A stretch of 64,000 nucleotides of DNA, taken from positions 12,036,313 to 12,100,312 of the forward strand of contig OZ024783.1 of assembly GCA_964017065.1 (NCBI GenBank), given 5' to 3'. The notes under the pieces are model-generated. The model saw nothing but the letters and a program-made list of their open reading frames with translations, had not been told where the DNA came from and ran no database searches. Position 1 is the stretch's first letter, and every line of letters begins with the position of its first letter. Below are positions 1-10,623 of this stretch, piece by piece. The DNA comes from Haliclona indistincta (lineage: Eukaryota; Porifera; Demospongiae; Haplosclerida; Chalinidae). A program made the translations under genes and the position numbers.

Positions 1-231
1 GGTAGCTCCTCTTCACAACCGTTGTGAAACCATTCACCGTCACCAAACCGTTCGTTGATGGTATGTTGTTTTTCTGCCGGTGGGCGGGGTTCATTTGTCA
101 CGATCACGTGCTCCACTATGCACAATGCATATGCATGCTAAACACAGCGAGTTGTGTAAGTTGTATCTTATTCTAACATTACATCAGTTCACTGCTTCTT
201 TCCAGTAAAGGTTAAACGAGCCTAGACAAAG
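1..231. promoter_or_regulatory. 5' flank of RPF2 copy 1 (duplicated divergent promoter)
   Basis: No gene is seen here. The stretch from about 90 to 231 matches 7850-8001, the divergent promoter between NLR-1 and RPF2 copy 2, including a CACGTG E-box at 105-110. By analogy another NLR gene may lie just upstream of the window, reading left; only its flank is visible. Confidence 0.5.
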
Positions 232-3200
232 GAAATCCACGAGAACCCCAAGTCCTCTATGTTTATTCGCGGAGGTAACACTAGTGAAATGAAAGCACCA
301 AGGTGCTGATGCCTCGGTACAGTCATAAAAACTAAAGTTATAAAAATATACACAAATATCCACAAACACAATAAATTAAACTATCCACCATTCTACAAAC
401 AAGGCAACAGCTGCAGATGTATGTATACATGATTTCTGTACAGCAATCACAATGCAGTATAATAGTTATGCAATGCAATTCCTGTATGATGAAATTAAAG
501 CTGAAGAGCGCTGTAACAAGCTGCAGTACAGCACTGTTTGCAGAATAAGCTTGTGGGTTGCAACTATGCAATCAGAAGCCTAGCAGTGCTAACCACATGG
601 AATTCAGTTGGGCGTGCCTATATTCAACACAGCACGTGAGCGCTGGTTGCTAGCTTGCTGGAGCTGCCGCTGCTTAGCGATAGCACGATTGATTTCTCAG
701 CACTCACTGTACTACCTTGAGTACAGAATTGTCTTTCAAGCTGTGAAGAAGACTATAGTAGACAGCTTTATCTTCAGCGAAGTCCCACAATGCTGAGCGA
801 GTTCAGCAATGCCATCAAGGTAACGAAGCTTTGAAACCAAAAGTCTATCAATTCAGTTCCGAGGCAACACCGAGTTGAACATGTATTGCAAGTATCAGCG
901 CTTAGTTTTCAGCCGACGCGGAGTTCTGCCTGCGGACAGAATGAATGAATGACAAACCGACGAACTACTGTATGCCTCGTGGCTCCGCCCACCGAGGCAT
1001 AAATATACGTACTTGAGTGATGGGTTACCTGAGTGGGCGGCTGTTCAGGCAAGCCTCGATCTGCGACAATACAATACACATCTCCTCAAAAGTTAACCTT
1101 AGATTCCAAGCAACACCTCTTAATGGTTCTAGTGATGAAGGACTTGGTTAGTTGCCTACAACTCTATAGCCTGGTAGTGTACAAAGATTAATATTTCTAA
1201 TTATTGCAGTATTAATTTTGTTGAAGCAATCATGTACAAGAGGTTAGCTGATTTTAGAATCTGTAGGTAGGGTATGCTTTATTTTTACCAAACTTAAAAT
1301 TAACGCTTCAGCACATAATTAATTTTGCACTTACACAAGAAGAATCCCGTTGAAAATCCATATTTTACACAGATGACCCATTTTGTGAATTGCTAATTTT
1401 AGCAAAATGATTTGTGAGAAACAGTTTGATTCAATGCAACTGACAGAAATAAGTAGTTGTATTATCATTGCACTATTCAGAGTTGTACACTCCTTGGAAT
1501 GATAAGCTCCTTGTCTTACTCTTTATTCATTCAATCTCTCTGTTCAGGAGTTCTTTAGTCAGAAGTCAGACTCATCATTATTTGTAATGGGCTCTCATAG
1601 CAAGAAGAGACCACACAACCTTGTCATAGGTACTATCATTCCAATGACATAGACTCATAGTCATGTTAGTTGCTATAGGTCGACTATATGATGGTCATAT
1701 ATTAGACATGATTGAACTAGGAGTGGAGCAATATGCTGGACTGACTACATTCAAGGTATTCACTTGCTCTTATCATGCAATATGTCACTACTCCTGTTCT
1801 AGACTGCAAAGTGTGTTGTTGGATCAAAGCCGTGTCTGGTCCCAGTGTTTTCAGGTGACTTGTTTGAAACTGATAGTGAATATGCCAGACTAAAGAATCT
1901 CTTTATTGGTGAGTGTAATGATGATATACTGTGTTGTATTGTTCATGTGCACACACATTTGTTACGTTCTCGTGTACAGTCAATTACTATAGTCTAATAA
2001 GATTAGACACCTATTTGCCATGAGTCACGTCATGTGACGAGACACAGGATGTTGTCGATGTTGTTGTATGTTGTCCTAACTCAATTGTAGCTCGTAATGA
2101 GACTATAACTGTATGAAGGAACCACTTTGGTCTGTACAAGACATGGAAAATACTAATTAGCATGTGGTAATAAGAGAAGTCAACTGGACTAAACTATTTT
2201 CTAGTCATTCTTCTGCTGATAAGGATAGCATGTACTATTTACAGTGAGCACAGATACAGTTTTCTTGTTTATTAATTTGAACCTGAGTGTGCTAGACCCA
2301 GTATTCTAATCTTTAGATTTTTTCCGATTTGAGGATGTCACAAGACTCAATCTCACTGGACTAGATCATGTGATAACTGTAACTGCAGTGGAAGGAAAAA
2401 TGTACTTCAGAAACTACCAGTGAGTCTCATCTCTGAATTTGTTGCCCAACTATTCATTTTTACTCTCTTCTTTGATTCTATTCTAGTATACAGTTAAAGA
2501 AGTCTGGTTCAAGTACTCCTCTAGTAGAGCTACAGGAGATGGGCCCCTCCATGGATCTTGTGCTGAGGCGTGTTAGTCTGGCTGCTCCAGACCTGTATCG
2601 TCTCTCCTGCAAGGCACCCAAGCAGTTGAAGGTGAGAGAGCACTATCACATAACCACATAACTATTGAGTAAGTACTATTAAGAGATTATCAGACAATTT
2701 TGACTTAAAGCAAAACTAAGATATCACAAGAAATGTTTGAAGTCAGTCAGGTTCACATAACTAAAGAGCTTGATCGTAGCAGGTTGTTCAGAACTAACAA
2801 CAATATGTAGAAATGAATCTTTAATTATAGAGCTGGCATCTTTCACTTTGCAGGCAGAACCGTTCAATTTGAGACAAATTTATATTCAATAATTATTATT
2901 ACGCTTGTTCAAATCGTCTTGCTAAATTTACGTGAAATTATTTGCTGAGAAAATACCAGTCCTATAGTATCAGTATCGGTTGCGATGATTTTTGTAGTAA
3001 GCAAAATGTACAGTAATGAGAATAGACCTTTTTCAAACCACCGTGTTGATCAACAGGACCAACAAGGTTTGTGTGTTGTGTTTCTCAGTGATAAAGCTGC
3101 ATAATTCATAGACATAGATCCCACTGGCTCTGTTGTTCGTCCCGCTGAAGAGCACCAAAATGTTTGCGTGCCCAACTACTGACCTTCCCACTAAACTGGC

Positions 3201-3528
3201 AGCCATATATTATATCCCACTTTGTGGAAATGGTTTATGCTGACTTCCAGCTGGGCTGCTAATAACCAGATTTTAGTGGTATCATGTTACTTCATTTTTT
3301 ATTTGACAGCCATATGAATTTAAATTTTTTTATTTGATATTAAATTTTCTCTTATCACAGCCAACTAAGAAGAACTTGTCGTATGATGCTTTTGGTAGCA
3401 AACTGGGAAGAGTACACATGCAACATCAGGACTTTACCAAACTACAGACTAGGAAACTAAAGGGATTGAAGAGAACAAGAGATGAGAGTGGAAAGGAAGA
3501 CACAAAGAAACTGAGAACTGAACAATAA
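232..3528 (+). pseudogene. RPF2: RPF2-like ribosome biogenesis gene, copy 1 (5' broken)
   Basis: RPF2 is a Brix-domain nucleolar protein that with RRS1 loads 5S RNP onto pre-60S ribosomes. Recognisable exons: 232-277 (NPKSSMFIRGG), 1548-1629 ([20 protein letters not shown]), 1679-1755 (GRLYDGHILDMIELGVEQY), 1803-1908, 2327-2419, 2487-2631 and 3361-3528 (KLGRVHMQHQDFTKLQTRK, ending at TAA). Phases close from 1548 to the stop. The 5' part is damaged. Compared with copy 2, the 7 bases ATGCCTG carrying the start codon are missing, a transposon sits at about 290-1003, and the small exon coding for AIMYKR (around 1207-1241) has lost bases. No exon for the segment between AIMYKR and EFF was found. 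It converges on NLR-1 with 44 bp between stop codons. A transcript starting at an inner ATG cannot be excluded. Confidence 0.8.
290..1003 (-). mobile_element. Non-autonomous element with ATGCCTCGGT ends, copy 1
   Basis: This insertion in RPF2 copy 1 is absent from the equivalent place in copy 2 (compare the sequence after 8722). Ends read ATGCCTCGGT (309-318) and ACCGAGGCAT (991-1000), flanked by short unpaired tails; the right end also folds on itself (GCCTCGTGG / CCACCGAGGC). A second copy in the opposite orientation lies at about 23990-24815, with shared internal blocks such as the one near 395-520. No credible protein is coded, so it looks like a miniature terminal-inverted-repeat element. 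Exact ends are uncertain. Confidence 0.6.
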
Positions 3529-3572
3529 TAAAATAATAGTGACAAGCAATACATAATTATTAATTTGAGTAT

Positions 3573-6500
3573 CTAATCTAACTCAGTGAATTGAATGTGA
3601 GTACTGCTGATTTCATCTAAATTTTCAAGAGAATACAATAAATGTTCACCAGCAGATGAGCTCCTTTTTTTACAAACATGTTGACGTTTTTTAGTTCTTA
3701 AGGAAAGATATGAACATGTCACCTCCTTGATTGATGGACTGTATGCAGCAGCATCCATTATTTCAACCATAGCTTTAATAGCATCTTGTGATAAGCCAAG
3801 CTTTTCCTTTTGGTATATAAATTCTAATTGTTGAAGTGTACGGTTAGACTGTATAATTGCTTTAAGAGTAAGAAGATTGGCTTCTTCATTCATAAAAAAT
3901 TTAACTTCTAGTAGAACCAGTGATGTGTTGTCACGTAGTGCTGGTGCTAGTGGAATAAGATAAGTATCCGATATTGTAAGATGTTTAATATTTGAATTGT
4001 CTTTGAGAAGACTCACAGTGTGACTTCCTATGGTACCACTGTCAGAATCACTATGAATAGTCAGTGATTCTAGTGAAGATGGTTTGAAAACAACTGGAAG
4101 GAGTATGTCTGCATTTTTACAAAAAGCACCAATATTCAAAGCAGGTGTGTTGTACTTGCATAAAATGGCGACATCACTTTTCGAACAGCTAAAATTAGTT
4201 AACTCAAGATGCTGAAGCTTATTATGGCATAGTTTAAGTAATGGTTCTGTGTGTTCTATGTTAATACCAAGCAATTGGAGTCGCTGTATTTCTCCTTTAC
4301 TGTCATGTGTACCAGATCCATGACCCTAGCTGTAACAAGAGATCAACCTCTGCTTGACTAGAGACATGAATGCGCCACCTTCCACCAATGTGACTGATGC
4401 AGTGACCAGTAAGGTAATAATCAAAGGGCATTACTTGTCCAGCTAATGTCAATTGACTATCAACAGTTTGTTGATCAAACAAATCTTTCACCAAATTTTG
4501 TACAATGTTGTTGCATTCATATACACAACGAACCATTCGAATAGTACCAATTCTAGACATATCACCTAAAGATTTCAGCACCTTTGGGTAAAGGAAGTCA
4601 TTGCCATGTATGCACAGACCAGCCATGAACCTAGACACCATATCTCTATCACCTATCGAGGGAGGTACATCAACACTACTGTTGAGAGATATATGAATAG
4701 CTGACATATATTCTTGAAGAGTAAGATGAAGAAAACTAAATGAATAGTTAGGACCAACTGACCCAATACGTTTAGTTTTTTTTCATTAAACCAAGATGAT
4801 CAAATTCACTTTCACGATTGAAAATATACTCTGCATTGAGTAAACCATCGTAAGCCATCCTGGCTATAGTGAAGAATTGATCAGCCATAGTTCTCTGCGG
4901 ACACACCATAAACTGACGGAGCTTATTAATATCATCAACACGTTGAAGTGGTGGAGGGTAATAATCATCATCAACAGCTAGCTTGTTATTGTGAACTAGA
5001 TGTCGACGAATGAGGCTGCGAGTGAGAGCATCAAACAGTTGTGTCATGGTTTTAGGGTAAGGACAGTCAGTGCCATAGTTGTCTTTGAATATCATAGCTA
5101 TAATGAAAGCATTGAGAGGAAGATACATCATTCCCTTGATGATGGGATCACCATCGATCCACTCTAAAAATGCTTTACATTTCTTAGACTCACTAAACAC
5201 ACTCTTGGAATACTCAGTAACCTGTTCTCCGGTAAAGCCTAATATTTCTAATCGCTTGTCAATGCTATGTTGACACAGTCGTATAAAGTCAGCACTCACT
5301 GAAGGACGACTGGTGATGATTACTGTAGCCTCAGAAAGCTCCATAGTTGTATATAAACTGAATTCTTCTGCCGCTGCTCACGAGGAAGTTCATCAAAACC
5401 GTCCAGAACAAGCAGTAAGCTTTTTCCCTTGCCAATACTATCCAAAACATCTTCTATGCTAGTGTTTTTAGGCGTCGGAAACAAATCGCTTATTTTCTGT
5501 GCTTCTTGTGCACTCTTTTCCCTCAGTTGAACCAGCACTACCAACTTAAATTCCTTCACAATCTCTAACTCCTCCCACTTGTGACATAGTTCCCATGCTA
5601 ACGTACTCTTCCCAGCACCTGGTGCTCCCTCTATTAGTACACACCGTACTGGCTTGCTATCGTGTCCTGGTTTTAGTACGTCTTGTAATGCTATCGGAGT
5701 CTTCTTTTGCATAACCTCTTCTGTTAGACCATGAAGGGTCTTTCTAGTAAACTCATCTGCTTCTTGGCGTGTCACTTCCTCACTGCTGATGACAGCTAAG
5801 TTAATGTAGTACTTGCTGCAATCAATCTGAGTATATACTTTTTCTTCATCAGGGAGTGACCGTTGGTATTTATCCTTGAGCTCCTGGGCATAGGTCAAAA
5901 TTGGGTCAGTAGGTCGTGCTGCAATGACAGATAAAACCATTTATGAATACCATTATCTACAATTCTTACTTTTTCTTTTCTTTATTGGAGGCGATGAGAG
6001 CTTATCTTCTACAATCACCTCATTTTCTAAACAATGATACATCTCTTGCAGCAGCTGTGTTATAGCTAGGCTATACTCACCTGCACTTGTTGGTGGATTT
6101 GCGCCAACTTTCTCCGCCAGTTGTTTAGCTTTAACTAACTGGTCACATCCATTCACAGCATCTACTAACTGCTGCCATGATGCCTGCTCATCATTGTCAA
6201 TCCAATATGTGATCAATTTCTGTAATTTGCTGTTATTAGTGCAACCTTCAAATTGTTCTGTTTGTCCTCCCAGCATAAGTCCAATTGCAAGTGAATCCCA
6301 CAAATGGACTGGAAAATCAACTTCATTGAGTTTGAATAATGCTGAATTAGCATCCAATTTAAGTACTGGAGAAAAACAGGTAGTTTGTTCAATACTGAAA
6401 CAATGGTACTTTCGGCATGAGATCTCATAAAACATGTCAGGGATTAGGCCTCTTACAAACCAGAGACCCACCCACCCCACATATCTGGTTCTAGCCTCGT

Positions 6501-7821
6501 ACCAGGCTCTTTCTTTTAAAAGAGCCTGGCACAGACTGTCTTTGCATCATGCTCAAATCATCCCACTTTTCTTGGGCGATTGGATATTCTCGTTACACGT
6601 CCGTGACATGTATGAAATCACACAAATGGACAACGCAGAAAATTCACTCGCCAGCGACCAGGAATGTTTGGAGAGCACTCTGTACTGCATAATCGGCAAA
6701 GAACAAGCATAGTCGTTCCAGTCACCGTAGTCAAATCAATGCTGTTTTAGTGACATCATACTATTACACACCCTCTAATCAAGATGTTGCCAAATAAAAA
6801 TTGTTAATATGTGCATGTGCGTAGACAGTCTGTATCAAGCCCCTTTTAAAGAGACTGGTTCATGACACACTTATACACGCACTTATACTCAGTTTTAGAC
6901 AAAAGGTTTTTATGCATGCCCTTAAAAAACAAAATCACACAATCAACAGTTATCGCTAGCTCACAATTCTTCGGTCCAGGATTTTCTTCAACATCTCCAG
7001 CCAATATGAGTAGTGAGAGCAGTGGGACTGCCGCATTCTCTACAAGTTCTTTGTGAAAAGTATAAAGGTATGATTACATGTATTTCAGTACTTACCCAGA
7101 ACAGCTCTAATGTGAGGAAATGGTGTTTTTATAATAGGCTCAGTAGTGATGGTAGTAGTGTAAAATGGTGAATAGTAGGTAGCAAGAGAACAAGAGGTAG
7201 TCACTGGAGAAGACAGGTGAGTGGTTAGTATGATTGGAGAGTACGTTAACTGCTGGCAAAATTGTTCTGGTGACTGGCTGAGTCCTAAATAGAAAGTTAT
7301 TAACTACTACACAATGTTACTATGTCACTCACTGAGTATTCTCTTGAAAGCTTGCTCAGTATTGTTAGCACTGGTCATTGTAATGATCCTGGTACTTGTA
7401 TTCTCACTAAAGAGTCTCTTATTGTACAGTTCAACAGTTAGCAGATCAGGTTGAGCCACATCGTGGTCAAAGGGAACATCTAATACGATACACTGTTTGT
7501 CAGTAGATGAAGATGGTAGCACTAGTGACACTCCTGTTGTTACAATGTTGAACCCAACAGTAGTCCTGATATCTAATGGCGTTAAGAACAAACATGTCAG
7601 CGGCTCGAGCAGCTAGTACACGCGCACTTACTGTTTCTCTGCTGAAGCTGGTTGTAATCCAAGTCTCCCGCCAAAATTAGTAGAACTATCGCTGCTACTA
7701 CCGCCACTTCAAGTTTATTGGTCACACGTGATAACAGTTTAGCTCGTTTTCTAGAAATCTGACGAACAGAGTGGTTGAATGACCCTATCCTGGCTCTCCA
7801 CAGACAGATATCCACTCCCAT
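3573..7821 (-). pseudogene. NLR-1: TM/CARD-like - 2A - Death - NACHT - LRR, frameshifted
   Basis: Minus-strand exons: E1 7821-7632 (MGVDICLWRARIG start, then a hydrophobic helix), E2 7572-7333 (CARD-like half), E3 7284-7096 (Ser/Thr/Pro linker), E4 7048-6965 (2A motif), E5 6365-5970 (Death domain) and E6 5918-3573 (NACHT plus LRR). E1-E5 are open and every junction is phase 1. E6 has Walker A EGAPGAGKST, Walker B LLLVLDGFDELP and the TSRPS sensor, but relative to NLR-2 it has a 10-base deletion near 5340, an extra A in a homopolymer near 4780 and an indel near 4325. Each shifts the frame, so a full receptor cannot be made from this sequence. Intracellular NLRs sense microbial or damage signals and recruit adaptors through death folds. 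Whether the frameshifts are real or assembly errors is unknown. Confidence 0.8.
6965..7048 (-). other. 2A ribosome-skipping exon of NLR-1
   Basis: This 84-base exon codes for 28 residues, including a hydrophobic run LLSLLILAG followed by DVEENPGP (bases 6995-6972). D-V/I-E-x-N-P-G-P is the complete 2A consensus, where the ribosome fails to form the Gly-Pro bond and continues, releasing two proteins. Both splice sites are good (acceptor ..TTCACAAAG, donor GTGAGC) and both are phase 1. If active, about 231 residues would be released and the rest would start with Pro-Lys-Asn before the Death domain. Confidence 0.85.
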
Positions 7822-8001
7822 CGTGATGGTTGTTTACTGCAGGTAGGTGGGGCTTATTTGTCACGATCACGTGCTCCACGCATGCACAAATGCAGTGCAC
7901 ATGCACAGCGAGTTTTGACAACAAACTTTTGTAAGTTGTATCTTATTCTAACACTACTCACTGCTTCTTTCCAGTAAAGGTTAAACGAGCCTAGAGAAAG
8001 G
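7822..8001. promoter_or_regulatory. Divergent promoter, NLR-1 / RPF2 copy 2
   Basis: 180 bp separate the NLR-1 start codon (7821, minus) from the RPF2 copy 2 start codon (8002, plus). A palindromic CACGTG E-box lies at 7868-7873 and is conserved in the equivalent flank at 105-110. No TATA box is evident. A shared bidirectional promoter is inferred from geometry. Confidence 0.55.
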
Positions 8002-8062
8002 ATGCCTGAAATCCACGAGAACCCCAAGTCCTCTATGTTTATTCGCGGAGGTAACACTAGTG

Positions 8063-8714
8063 GGGATAGTACCGGTTTGCCTACTCCCACTTCGCCTACT
8101 CCCATTTTGCCTACTTACAGCCCCAAAGGGACGTTTTGCCTACGCAAGCCGCCTTCGGCGGCTTATATTATCTACGCGCGCGCGTACAGAATCACTATAA
8201 TGGCTTGTTTATAGCACTGGTCGGTCAGCTCGTTCCGGTGGCGCAGCGGTTTAGTGCGGTGGCTTGTAGTGCAAATGTTCAGGGTTCGATTCCCGCTCAG
8301 TACTTTTTTTTTTTTTTTTTTCCCAGAAAACTTAAGTTTTTTTTTAACTAAGTCGATCGTCGGGACAGCTTGCAGATCCAGTGAAGGACGAAGGCCCTGT
8401 TTAGGACGACCCTCTCGACGATCTTTAGCCAGGGCCGAAGGCCCGGTTTAGGACGACCCTCCCGACGATCCTTAGGCTTACCAAGGGCCGAAGGCCCGGT
8501 TTAGGACACCCTCCCGACGATCCTTAGGCTTACCAAGGGCCGAAGGCCCGGTTTAGGACACCCTCCCGACTTTGCACAGTTAGGAGAAGGTTTTTAGGGT
8601 TCAGGGTTTAGGGTTTAGTTTTGCTTACTTCTAGTAGGCAAAACGTCCCTTTGGGGCTGTAAGTAGGCAAAATGGGAGTAGGCGAAGTGGGAGTAGGCGA
8701 ACAGGTACCAAATC
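8063..8714 (+). mobile_element. Composite inverted-repeat element with internal Pol III box, copy 1
   Basis: The 652-bp element is flanked by a perfect 8-bp target duplication CACTAGTG (8055-8062 and 8715-8722). The terminal inverted repeats are about 75 bp and built of short subrepeats (GCCTACTCCC..., TTTGCCTAC). Inside are a tRNA-like segment, a long T-run, three tandem units of about 55 bp rich in GGGCCGAAGGCCC, and telomere-like GGGTTTAGGGTTTAG. The 8-bp duplication fits hAT-type insertion. A near-identical copy sits in CHAF1B intron 2. No transposase is coded, so it would have to be mobilised in trans. Confidence 0.8.
8233..8322 (+). repeat. tRNA-derived SINE-like core inside the element, copy 1
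   Basis: The A box TGGCGCAGCGG (8239-8249) and a canonical B box GGTTCGATTCC (8283-8293) are correctly spaced and followed by a run of T that would end Pol III transcription. The D stem GCGC/GTGC pairs and the anticodon position would read GTA (Tyr-like). The acceptor and anticodon stems do not pair well, so this is a tRNA-derived promoter rather than a working tRNA gene. Confidence 0.65.
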
Positions 8715-10128
8715 CACTAGTGAAAGTATCTACGTACTTGAGTGATGGTTATCTGAGTGGGCTGCTGTTCAGGCAAGACTCGATCTGCGACAATACAATA
8801 CTCATCTCCTCAAAAGTTAACCTTAGATTCCTAGCAACACCTCTTAATGGTTCTAGTGATGAAGGACTTGGTTAGTTGCCTACAACTCTAGCCTACATGG
8901 TGGTGTACAATGATTAATATTTCTAATTATTGCAGTATTTGTTGAAGATACCTGAAGCAATCATGTAGACTACAAGAGGTTAGCTGATTTTAGAATATGT
9001 AAACGATTTTGGGTAGGGTATGCTTTTTTTACCAAACTTAAATTAACACTTCAGCGCATAATTTATTTTGCACTTACACAAGAAGAATCCCATTGAAAAT
9101 CGATATTTTAGACAGATGACCCATTTTGTGAATTGCTAATTTTATGACAAAGCAAAATGATTTGTGAGAAACAGTTTGATTCAATGCAACTGACAGAAAT
9201 AAGTAGTTGTATTATCATTGCACTATTCAAAGTTGTACACTCTTTGGAATGATAAGCTCCTTGTCTTACTCTTTATTCATCCAATCTCTCTGTTCAGGAG
9301 TTCTTTAGTCAGAAGTCAGACTCATCATTATTTGTAATGGGCTCTCATAGCAAGAAGAGACCACACAACCTTGTCATAGGTACTATCATTCCAATGACAT
9401 AGACTCATAGTCATGTTAGTTGCTATAGGTCGACTATATGATGGTCATATATTAGACATGATTGAACTAGGAGTGGAGCAATATGCTGGACTGAGTACAT
9501 TCAAGGTATTCACTTGCTCTTATCATGCAATATGTCACTACTCCTGTTCTAGACTGCAAAGTGTGTTGTTGGATCAAAGCCGTGTCTGGTGTTTTCAGGT
9601 GACTTGTTTGAAACTGATAGTGAATATGCCAGACTAAAGAATCTCTTTATTGGTGAGTGTAATGATGATATACTGTGTTGTATTGTTCATGTGCACACAC
9701 ATTTGTTATATTCTCACGTACAGTCAATCACCAGCTTCAACCTAGTCGACCAATTCATTTGGCATCACACTCAGCGCAAAACATATGACTATAGTCTAAT
9801 AAGATTAGACATCTATTTGTCATGAGTCACGTCATATGACCAGACGCAGGAAATGAGTCATATGTTGTCATAACTGAATTGTAGCTCGTAATGAGACTAT
9901 AGGCTCGTCCGCACTACAGAACTGGTTCAACGCACATTAGCTAAAGATCGGATCAAATTGCATCGATGTGCTTACTGCATGACCGCGTTTGTCACCATTA
10001 GATCGACTTGCTGGTGTCGATCGCATCATGTAACGTAAGCAACAGCTTCCTAAACAGCCAGAAAACTGGTCTTACCACGTACCGCGTGTGGTAATAAGAG
10101 TAGACAACTGGACTAAACTATTGCCTAC

Positions 10129-10623
10129 TGCAGTGATGGGTTCAAGCACTGACTTGAGTGCTTGAAGCACAAGCACTTTTGAAAATGCTTGAAGCATTTA
10201 AGCATTTTTTCAAGCACTTGCAAAAAATGTGCTTACGCATTAAGCCAAGCACATGAAAAAAGTGCTTCAAGCCTGCTTCAAGCACTATAATAAGCACATT
10301 CTGATTTTGGTCAATTTTAATGTTAAAAATTGTTATTAATACATTGATCCAGATTCTGATCTGCAGCAGGTTCTCCGAGATATTTCATAACCTTATGTAA
10401 CCTCTTTTGCCACCTATTGCTTATGTGTTTAGGTGAAAGATTTGTTCTTCAGCAAAAAGTGCTTAATGCTTGAAAAGTGCTTAATAAGCACATTTCAAAA
10501 CTTGTACTAAGTACAAGCACAAGCACAAATGCTTTAACTGATCAAAATGCTTGAAAGCACTGTCAAGCACTTCTGCTTTAAGCACTTTTAAGCACAAGCA
10601 CTAAAATGCTTGACCCATCCCTG
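10129..10623. mobile_element. hAT-type miniature element rich in AAGCACTT
   Basis: This insertion is in an RPF2 copy 2 intron; copy 1 keeps the empty site near 2195-2205. The left end CAGTGATGGGTTCAAGCA and the right end TGCTTGACCCATCCCTG are near inverted repeats, with TTGCCTAC / TTGCCTAG beside them as an imperfect 8-bp duplication. The interior is made of variants of CAAGCACTT / AAGTGCTTG that can fold extensively. No protein is coded. Confidence 0.65.

Noticed and set aside
8233..8310. A functional tRNA-Tyr gene
   Set aside because: A and B boxes are good, but the acceptor and anticodon stems do not pair and the same sequence recurs inside a transposon copy, so it is SINE-like.
8716..8875. 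Coding exon of RPF2 copy 2 reading LSDGYLSGLLFRQDS
   Set aside because: The frame is open in copy 2 but does not match RPF2 and does not link in phase to neighbouring exons. Treated as intron.
10129..10623. A CRISPR-like array of AAGCACTT repeats
   Set aside because: Spacing is irregular, units are palindromic variants, and it is an insertion with inverted ends in a eukaryotic intron.
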